The notes under the pieces: model-generated
Seen by the model: only the letters and a program-made list of their open reading frames with translations
What the model was told of the DNA's origin: nothing
Database searches by the model: none
Position numbers and translations under genes: made by a program
Assembly: GCA_001275005.1 (NCBI GenBank)
Contig: JWZX01000663.1
Span: 1 to 14,650, forward strand
Source of the DNA: Chrysochromulina tobinii
Taxonomy: Eukaryota; Haptophyta; Prymnesiales; Chrysochromulinaceae
DNA: 14,650 nt
Direction of reading: 5' to 3'
Shown: piece after piece, positions 6,384 through 12,526 of the stretch
Numbering within the stretch: the first letter of the stretch is position 1
Layout: each line of letters begins with the position of its first letter

Positions 6384-7946
6384 ATGCCCGTCGGGGACGC
6401 AGTCGTGCGGCTCATCATCTTCCTGACTGGGCTCATCGTGAAAACGCATGTGTTCACGCTCTCGAGGCTCATGGGCTACCGCCACTACGTGCCAGACAAG
6501 GACAGCGTCCTCGTCACGTGCTGCACCAACGGGCTCGGCCATGTGCACCAGATGGAGCGGATTTTGAGCGTGCTCGAGGAGGCGGGCATGCGCTTCCCCG
6601 TGATCGCGCTCGCCAAAGAGCAGAAAGTGCCGGCGTACAAGCTCGAGTCACTCAAGAAGCGCTTCCCCGACGCCACCTTCTACAACCTCAACCTCGAGAT
6701 TGACTACGACAACGGCAAGTCGTTCAACAACCTGAACATCATCGTGTCCGGCACCAAGATGGTGCTGCGGCGCGCGACGCCCTTCTACCGCAAGCTGACG
6801 CGCATCCTGCATCGCCACCGGCCCGCCTACTGCCTCTCGTTCTGGGAGCCGTCGGTGGCCACGTTCCTCAATGTGATGAACTGCCCGACGCGCCTCGTGG
6901 CGGTCGCGAGTCAAGGGCAGATCTATGAGGATAGCACCGGCGTGGAGCGCGGGCTCCTCATGCGCATGCTGCGCCATTTCAACGTGGGCAACAAGGGCTG
7001 TTTGGTGCCGCTCTCGGTGCGCCCGCTCGACTGTGCCATACCGCAGGTGGTGAGCGTGCCCGCGCCGGCGCCGCTCGACACCGAGGGCGGTGGCTACTTT
7101 GTGGCCTACTCGACAGTGCCTCAGGTGCTCGGAGCGATCGGGAAGCGCATGCAAGGGCACCGCGTGCGACTCTTCGTCAAGGAGCACCGGCTCGCCTTCT
7201 ACAAGGCCAAGTTCCGCCGCTACCCGCACATCGACGTGCGCGAGACCGCGCGAGATTTCGGCGAGCAGCTCGCGAGATCACGAGGGTTGATTGCCTCGCC
7301 ATCCCGCGGCGTCGTGACCCAGGCAATCGCGCTCGGCAAGCCGGTGTACCTGTTCTGCCCCAAGGGACACCTTGAGCAAGAGTACAATCTGCGCTTCTAC
7401 ATGCACCGATTCGCGGGCGTCGCCTCGCCTAAAGGGCGGCGCTACCGTCGCTACTTTGGCGCCACAAGGCAGGGGCGTGGGCGGAATGCGACGGTGACGA
7501 TGCCCGAGGGGCACCGCGGCAAGATGCAGACGCTGCTCGAGTGGGAGGCGTCACTCGCCGAGCTGCAGCTCGACGAGCAGGCGCAGGAGCTCCGCGAGTG
7601 GCTCAGTCGCACGGACGCGCGGATCCGCGAGAAGCTCATGCCGCTGCTCTCGCCGACCCCTGAGGAGATTGCGGCGGAGGCGGTGGCTGCGGCGGCCGAG
7701 GAAGAGGAGGAGGCGCGAGAGCGCGCCGAGTCGGCGGCGGAGGCGCCGAGCGGCGAGGTGGATGACGAGGGCGACCCCGAGGATGACGAGGAGGATGACG
7801 ACGATCCGGAGGAGGATGAGTACGAGTCCAATCAGACCAAGAGCGATGGGGATGGCAGCGGCGGCGATGGCAGCGATGGCAGCGATGGCAGCGATGGCAC
7901 TGGCAGCTGCAGTGGAGAGGCGTGCTCGCCCAAAGACGAGGTCTGA
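6384..7946 (+). CDS. GT-B-fold (MurG/GT28-like) glycosyltransferase family protein
   Basis: This 520-residue protein begins with a hydrophobic stretch LIIFLTGLIV (10-19) that could act as a signal anchor. A two-lobed GT-B-like fold is suggested by VLVTCCTNGLGHVHQMERIL (42-61), matching the G.GH..R motif at the N-terminus of MurG-like and PF13528-type glycosyltransferases, and by SPSRGVVTQAIALGKPVYLF (305-324) followed by GHLEQEYNLRFY (328-339), matching the nucleotide-sugar-binding half with its E.LA.GKP..V and EQ..NA pattern. It would transfer a sugar from a nucleotide donor; donor and acceptor are unknown. Residues 425-520 form a low-complexity tail: first Glu/Ala-rich, then almost pure Asp/Glu (458-480), then Ser-Asp-Gly repeats (489-506). 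An in-frame TAA 18 bp upstream supports this start. Confidence 0.8.
   Translation: MPVGDAVVRLIIFLTGLIVKTHVFTLSRLMGYRHYVPDKDSVLVTCCTNGLGHVHQMERILSVLEEAGMRFPVIALAKEQKVPAYKLESLKKRFPDATFYNLNLEIDYDNGKSFNNLNIIVSGTKMVLRRATPFYRKLTRILHRHRPAYCLSFWEPSVATFLNVMNCPTRLVAVASQGQIYEDSTGVERGLLMRMLRHFNVGNKGCLVPLSVRPLDCAIPQVVSVPAPAPLDTEGGGYFVAYSTVPQVLGAIGKRMQGHRVRLFVKEHRLAFYKAKFRRYPHIDVRETARDFGEQLARSRGLIASPSRGVVTQAIALGKPVYLFCPKGHLEQEYNLRFYMHRFAGVASPKGRRYRRYFGATRQGRGRNATVTMPEGHRGKMQTLLEWEASLAELQLDEQAQELREWLSRTDARIREKLMPLLSPTPEEIAAEAVAAAAEEEEEARERAESAAEAPSGEVDDEGDPEDDEEDDDDPEEDEYESNQTKSDGDGSGGDGSDGSDGSDGTGSCSGEACSPKDEV
7851..7902. repeat. Ser-Asp-Gly coding microsatellite
   Basis: A nine-base unit, GGCAGCGAT, and close variants repeat through this stretch and encode Gly-Ser-Asp in the tail of the glycosyltransferase. 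The repeat is in frame, so copy-number changes would lengthen the tail without breaking the gene. Confidence 0.75.
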
Positions 7947-7977
7947 GGCGAAGAAATGAGCAGTTTGATCTTCATGT

Positions 7978-7995
7978 TACTCATACGTATGAGTA
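7978..7995 (+). promoter_or_regulatory. Perfect 18-nt palindrome after the glycosyltransferase stop
   Basis: TACTCATACGTATGAGTA is an exact palindrome starting 32 nt past the TGA. It is probably in the 3' untranslated region. It could be a 3'-end hairpin or a protein-binding site; only the symmetry and position are seen. Confidence 0.5.
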
Positions 7996-8591
7996 CTTGC
8001 ATCGTGGTTCGTGCTACGTGCACGATCCACCACGCCACGTCGTGGTGCCGTGCATACACCCTATTGATCTATTTCGCAGCTATTTCGTTATTCATATTGA
8101 CAACTACCCGCGCGCGGCCGAATACAGGCCGTGTCGCCCGTCCGGGACTGCCGGCCCACTCGGCCGGACGCCCCGGCGAGCGTCCAGCGCAGCGTGACTG
8201 CTCGTGTCAATGTCACAAGTGTCATCTCGTACACGCTCGACGCTGGTGCGCCCCGATCCCGCCCGACGCCCGAGGCGACCGCGACCCGGTTGCCGTAGCG
8301 GGGGTACGACGCACAATCCGATCTGAATCTCGTAAGCTCGTAACCCGTCGCATATCTCGCGACGCGCGGCCGGGGGTTTAGCCGGGGGTCGGGTTGGGGT
8401 TCGAATGGCAGCCACGCCGCGCCCACCGCGGCGCGAGTCGCCGCGTCCGGACCGCGCGCGCGGTCGTTGCGCCCCCCGCCGGCCGGTTCCAGCTCGCGCG
8501 CTCGGGGCCTCGGGCGTCGGCTCGCCGTGGCGCTCCCCCGGGACTCCGCATCTCCGCTCCCGCGCGTTCCGCGGCCCGTTCTTGCCTCTGA

Positions 8592-8658
8592 CTGGAGGGG
8601 GTACTGGGTGTAGCCGGGCTACTTGGGGCTACACCGACGGTACGTTGTACACCTCCAG
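8592..8658. repeat. Large hairpin I in convergent spacer
   Basis: The outer arms CTGGAGGGGGTAC (8592-8604) and GTACACCTCCAG (8647-8658) pair with one bulge. The inner arms GGTGTAGCC (8607-8615) and GGCTACACC (8627-8635) pair perfectly. This nested stem-loop is consistent with a foldback repeat or a structured RNA end. Confidence 0.7.
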
Positions 8659-8725
8659 CCGAAAAACGTAAAAGGCCTTAACGGAACGGCGGCTCTGATC
8701 ACCGTCTTAATTACATCTGAGACAC

Positions 8726-8804
8726 GGTGACGGAGACATCTGATCAGGCTACAGATGACGAGATGAGTAACTCATCTGTAGCCTGATCGGAGGTCTCCGT
8801 CATC
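8726..8804. repeat. Large hairpin II with 33-bp arms
   Basis: The left arm 8726-8758 (ending GATCAGGCTACAGATGA) and right arm 8772-8804 (beginning TCATCTGTAGCCTGATC) are reverse complements with three mismatches over 33 bp. The central 13-nt loop contributes to a second palindrome, GATGAGTAACTCATC (8762-8776). This looks like a miniature inverted-repeat element; no clear target-site duplication is visible. Confidence 0.85.
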
Positions 8805-8872
8805 AGCCCTGCACCTTCACAGCCCCTGCTGGCGCACCGCAGGTGGCGGCGGAGGTGGCATGCTTGGTGGCG

Positions 8873-9000
8873 GCGCAGGTGGTTACATGCGCAGGTGGTT
8901 ACATGCGCAGGTGGTTACATGCGCAGGTGGCTAAGTGCGCAGGTGGCCACATGCGCAGGTGGTTGCATGCGCAGGTGTTTACATTCGCAGGGTTCCCATT
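8873..9000. repeat. 16-bp minisatellite running into the end of the Sfi1-like gene
   Basis: Seven 16-bp units of the form GCGCAGGTGGTTACAT start at 8873 and every 16 bases after. The first three are identical and the later ones vary; a degenerate eighth ends at 9000. The final Met codon and TAA stop of the minus-strand gene (8979-8984) are the ATGTAA of the seventh unit, so the repeat supplies the end of the coding region. Confidence 0.92.
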
Positions 9001-12000
9001 GGCTGTGCACGCGCCGGTATCCGCGGCGGCAGAAGCGGCGGACCTCTGCTAGTGGGACTCATTTGAGGAGAACGCGACGGCATCTTCGAGGGTGAAGGCG
9101 GGGGTGCTTTGTAGGGCGACGGGCGCGCAGCGCTCATCTTGGCGTTCGCGCGCGAGGGCGGGTTGGCGGCAGGGCGCAGTGGCGAAGCACTGGCCATGGC
9201 GGCCCCGAACTCCCAGCTCGGCGCCGGACTCGGTGCCGTCGGGCGTGGAATTGCGTTCTGTGGAATTGCGTTCTGTGGAATTGCGTTCTGTGGAATTGCG
9301 TTCTGTGGAATTGCGTTCTGCAGCGTCTCGACCCAGCAGTGCATGGCCTCGAGCGATCTGCATCCGAAATGGAGTTCCTTGGCACCACACTGCTGTCGGC
9401 TGAGGGGGCTGAGCATGAGCACGAAGCGCCAACACGCGGCCAAGGGTGGCAGGAACACGAAGGCGTGCCCATTGTGAACCTCTGCACCCCTGCCGTCGCC
9501 GCTGCTGCGGCTGCTGCTGATGCTGCTGCTGATGCTCTCGTCCGCGATGCGAATGCGGGCTGGGCCGGTGGAGAAGACTTCTTGGATCCAGCCGAGGGGC
9601 ACGGCGCGCAACTTGAGAGCGGTTGGCTTGCCAGAGGCATATGTGAGCTCCGTCGCCGAGAGCCGGAGCTCGACAGAGCGCCATCGGCTGGTGAACCGGC
9701 CTCTTTTGACGCATGGCCGTCCGAGCAGCTCGTGCACAGAGGCCAGATAGCGGTAGCTTAGAAGTTGCTCGTCGCGGCGCGCCAAAGGTCTCTGATTCGT
9801 CTGCTTCGCCCAGTGGCGGAAGCGCACCGCGATCAGTGCGTGGCGCCATGAGCTGAGGGCCTTGCGCATTAGCTCCAGCGCCCAACTCCGTGCCTCCGAG
9901 TGCCCCTTCCACACTCGGAAGCGCTGCGCGATCAGCATGCGAAGCCACAAGTTGAGGGCCTTGCGCAAAAGCTCCTGCGCCCGTGCCCGTGCCTCCAAGT
10001 GCCCCTTCCAGCTGAGCAGAGCCCAGAAGAGATCTGGGCGCTGCAAGGCGCGTACCGCTCGTCGCATCACCTGTTCCCGGCGCTCCGTCTGCTTGCGCTT
10101 CTCCTCCTTCAACCGCCGCTCGTCACAGCGCTTCACCCAGGTCTCCACCCACCTTCGGTAGGCCCTGGCCTCGGCCTTCAATTTGCCTTCGCGCCAAAAA
10201 TGGAGCACCCGTTGAAGGGTGCGTTTGACAGCGCGGCGGCCCTCGCACACGTCGATCCATGTTCTCAACGCTCGGCTCACCCGATTCGAGGCCCAGCGCA
10301 TGGCAACTTTGATCGCCTCATGTCGCACCCGCTGCTTTGCGTCGTAGACGGCTCGCCATCCGTGGAAGCACTTGAAGGTGAGACCGTGCTGCCAAAAGCG
10401 CAGCGAGTGGCGAAGGTGGGTCTCGAGCCAGCGGGCATTTCGGCGCGCCGCGAGCTCGCGCCGTGCGACCCGCGCTCGATACAGCGCTTGGACCTTGAGC
10501 GCGATCCACTGGCGCAGGTAGAGGGCATGCGAGTCGAGGTACAACTGCTGCGCCTCCCACAGCGTGCACTCCATCCGCAGGAATCTCGCGAGAACTTCGG
10601 CGCGCTCGAGGGGGCGCACGCCGAGCAGTGGCGGCGGCCGCTGCGCCTCCAGCCCAGGCAGCTGGTCGAGCCACAGCTCGAGGTCCTGGACTGGAAGAGC
10701 CGACTGGAGCTGGCTCACGAGGAGATGTATCGTCGCAAAGACGCCGCCGCACGGCCCCTGAGGCATCCGAGGCGCGAGTGTGCTGGCGTACTCGCGCCGT
10801 GGCGAGCGCCGTGGGAGCAGCGGGGAGATGAGAGGTGGCGTACTAGGCGTACGTCGCGCGCGCTCGCTCTGCCGTGCTCGCTCGCGCTCGTACGCTAGCT
10901 CGCGCTCGTACGCTCGCTCGCGTTCCCGCGCACGCTGCCGCTCTGCGATCGCCTCGAGGCTGGTGCTCTCCTCCTCCTCGTCCTCGTGGAGGCGATGAGA
11001 GGAGAAGCGCACAAGCCGACGTGAGCGCAGGCTCATGCCGCTGTCCGTGCTCGCGTTCATCTCGCGCGACCGTTGGATTTCAAAAGGGAGCGTACGCACC
11101 CGGGATGTGTAGAGCGGGGACGCCGCCGCACACCGTGACCGTCCCATGAGTCCCAACATGGTCTCTGGTGTGCCTCGCGGCGTGCGTGGGATGTGCAAGG
11201 GCGGAGGCCGGCTCCCGTCGTCATTGAATCCGTCATTGCCCGTCTCCTCCTCGTCATCATCGTCCAAGCTCGCGATGCGGCGTGCTGGGGAGCGGGTGGC
11301 AGCAACGGATGTGCTGGGTGCAGCGGCGGCGCTGGTGGATGAGCTCGGCGTCGGCCCCACGTCGTAGAGGGCAGGCGCTGCTTGGCGCAGCCACTGCGGC
11401 GACGATTCCGCTTGGGGCCCAGGCGTTGTGCCACGCTCAGCGGCCGTATCCTCGACGGCACCGACGTCCGCGGCCGCGTCCACTGCGTCAACAACTGCCG
11501 CCGTGACGGTCGGCATCGTCGACGACGTGCTCTTGCCGGGCGAGGAGTAGCCGGCGGCGTCTCGAAAACGCTCGGCGGCGTCTCGGAGCTCGCCAGCACG
11601 CTGAGCGAGACGCGCCGCGCCCTCAGATGCCTCATCGCGTTCCCGCTCGGTCTCCAGCAGCTTGATCGCGGCGCACTGTGCGAGTTCACAGACTGTCCGG
11701 TCTTGCGCACTCAGTGTCCTGCCCAGAATGAGCTCATAGGCGGCCGCGCAGAAGGCGGGTTCCTTGAGCTCATTCATGCGGATGTCGAGCGCGTAGAGCA
11801 GCGAGGATATGGCCCGGCATCCCGTGTATGCTTTTTCGGCCAGGCTGTAAGCGCGGTGAGCATCGCCGCGGTCGCGAGCTGCTTCAGCAAGGCTCATGAG
11901 AGCCTTGTGCTCTTTCAGCGAGAGCACTGGCGAACCCTCAGGTTGTTGCGGAGGGTCGACGAGGAGCGAGACCTCCCAGTGTGGCACGGGCCCCGGACGC

Positions 12001-12005
12001 GCCAT
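8979..12005 (-). CDS. Large TPR-like / IQ / Sfi1-like repeat / PH-domain protein
   Basis: I start this at ATG 12005 (MARPGP), giving 1008 residues. The frame stays open upstream to 12470, but that stretch is repeat-derived and lacks coding character. Residues 28-150 are Ala-rich helices resembling TPR or MIT helices (LAEAARDRGDAHRAYSLAEK). 155-345 is a Ser/Thr/Pro-rich linker. 352-385 is a charged Arg/Glu helix, probably coiled coil. An IQ-like calmodulin or centrin site, VQALYRARVARRELAARR, is at 505-522. From about 526 to 732, tryptophans recur in Sfi1-like helices (CFHGWRAV, RALRTWIDV, HFWREG); W666, W699 and W732 are spaced exactly 33 apart in a recent internal duplication. A PH domain follows at about 765-898 (VKRGRFTSRWRSVELRL to the final helix CWVETLQNAI). 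A Pro/Ser-rich tail ends the protein. Centrin-binding scaffolding at a basal body, cytoskeleton or membrane is an inference. Confidence 0.82.
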   Translation of the reverse strand: MARPGPVPHWEVSLLVDPPQQPEGSPVLSLKEHKALMSLAEAARDRGDAHRAYSLAEKAYTGCRAISSLLYALDIRMNELKEPAFCAAAYELILGRTLSAQDRTVCELAQCAAIKLLETERERDEASEGAARLAQRAGELRDAAERFRDAAGYSSPGKSTSSTMPTVTAAVVDAVDAAADVGAVEDTAAERGTTPGPQAESSPQWLRQAAPALYDVGPTPSSSTSAAAAPSTSVAATRSPARRIASLDDDDEEETGNDGFNDDGSRPPPLHIPRTPRGTPETMLGLMGRSRCAAASPLYTSRVRTLPFEIQRSREMNASTDSGMSLRSRRLVRFSSHRLHEDEEEESTSLEAIAERQRARERERAYERELAYERERARQSERARRTPSTPPLISPLLPRRSPRREYASTLAPRMPQGPCGGVFATIHLLVSQLQSALPVQDLELWLDQLPGLEAQRPPPLLGVRPLERAEVLARFLRMECTLWEAQQLYLDSHALYLRQWIALKVQALYRARVARRELAARRNARWLETHLRHSLRFWQHGLTFKCFHGWRAVYDAKQRVRHEAIKVAMRWASNRVSRALRTWIDVCEGRRAVKRTLQRVLHFWREGKLKAEARAYRRWVETWVKRCDERRLKEEKRKQTERREQVMRRAVRALQRPDLFWALLSWKGHLEARARAQELLRKALNLWLRMLIAQRFRVWKGHSEARSWALELMRKALSSWRHALIAVRFRHWAKQTNQRPLARRDEQLLSYRYLASVHELLGRPCVKRGRFTSRWRSVELRLSATELTYASGKPTALKLRAVPLGWIQEVFSTGPARIRIADESISSSISSSRSSGDGRGAEVHNGHAFVFLPPLAACWRFVLMLSPLSRQQCGAKELHFGCRSLEAMHCWVETLQNAIPQNAIPQNAIPQNAIPQNAIPRPTAPSPAPSWEFGAAMASASPLRPAANPPSRANAKMSAARPSPYKAPPPSPSKMPSRSPQMSPTSRGPPLLPPRIPARAQPMGTLRM
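9246..9320 (-). repeat. 15-bp coding tandem repeat (Gln-Asn-Ala-Ile-Pro x5)
   Basis: Five exact copies of TGGAATTGCGTTCTG lie back to back. On the minus strand each encodes QNAIP, extending the last helix of the PH domain of the Sfi1-like protein (about residues 896-920). The copies are identical at the DNA level, so the expansion is young. Being a multiple of three, it preserves the frame. Confidence 0.95.
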
Positions 12006-12526
12006 GATGGATTGCTGTGTGGGCGAGTGGGCGATGTCGTGCTCAAAACCGTGCTCAAAACCTCCAAATTTTGGTGCGCCGTTCCGGTTAATCGAAGTCA
12101 CCGAGATGCGGGACACACACATTATGACCCACATACGGTGGCGATACACTGCGCGTGCGCCCTTCATTGTATCTAGAGGTTCGTATGACAGAGGTTGCAC
12201 CTGATAATTATGATTTCCCATCGAGTGGCAATCAGTGTAACCGTGACCGTGGTGTTTAAGACCGTGTGTCAGACAATGCTCAATGGTGTCAGAGTCACTG
12301 TCGTGTGACTCGCATGTGTGTCCCGCGGCGAGCTGCCCGCGGCGCGGCTCCCCCCGGTGTCTTTCAAGCCGACTGGTACCAGTTAGAAGACACCGTCGGG
12401 GGAGCCGTCGACCACGACACCACGTTAGAAGACGTCCGACGTGCATGCAAGGGGGAGCCGGGACACACACGGGACCGGTGGGGTAACAGGACTCTTACGT
12501 ACCACGCGCTCAGTCAGCGACATCAG
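12006..12526. other. Spacer between Trm6 and the Sfi1-like gene
   Basis: This 521-bp spacer between two minus-strand genes should contain the Trm6 3' end and the promoter of the Sfi1-like gene. It carries a complex copy of the dispersed repeat at 12310-12480. 12040-12300 is less GC-rich. Next to the Trm6 stop, CAGTCAGCGA occurs twice, 14 bp apart (12511 and 12525), duplicating the sequence around the stop codon. Confidence 0.5.
12310..12480. repeat. Dispersed hairpin repeat, copy 5 (nested)
   Basis: The left part reads ATGTGTGTCCCG, an inserted CGGCGAGCTGCCCGCGGCG block, then GCGGCTCCCCCCGGTGTCTT. The reverse-complement arm AAGACACCGTCGGGGGAGCCG follows at 12387-12407 around an inner palindrome, CTGGTACCAG (12373-12382). 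A second reverse-oriented core, AAGGGGGAGCCGGGACACAC ACGGG (12448-12472), closes the element. It shares the core of copies 1-4 but has lost the TTTTTACCGGTA end on the left arm. Confidence 0.75.

Larger units (their letters stand above)
7996..8978. other. Convergent intergenic region, no confident gene
   Basis: About 1 kb lies between the 3' ends of two convergent genes. 8100-8590 is very CpG-rich, with overlapping open frames on both strands of Arg/Pro/Ala-rich composition and no recognised domain. 8590-8805 holds two large hairpins and 8873-9000 a minisatellite, listed separately. Confidence 0.55.

Noticed and set aside
8380-8420. tRNA-like GGTTCGAAT T-loop word
   Set aside because: The flanking bases do not form a T-stem or acceptor stem, and no anticodon arm is found upstream.
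8088-8426. Minus-strand 112-codon frame in the convergent spacer
   Set aside because: Arg-rich sequence typical of CpG-rich non-coding DNA, overlapping other frames of equal quality.
8873-9000. CRISPR array
   Set aside because: Units of 16 bp follow each other without spacers, and the gene context is eukaryotic. It is a minisatellite.
12006-12470. N-terminal 155-residue extension of the Sfi1-like protein
   Set aside because: The frame is open, but it translates through the dispersed repeat and gives His/Cys/Arg-rich sequence without domain character. MARPGP at 12005 is a more likely start.
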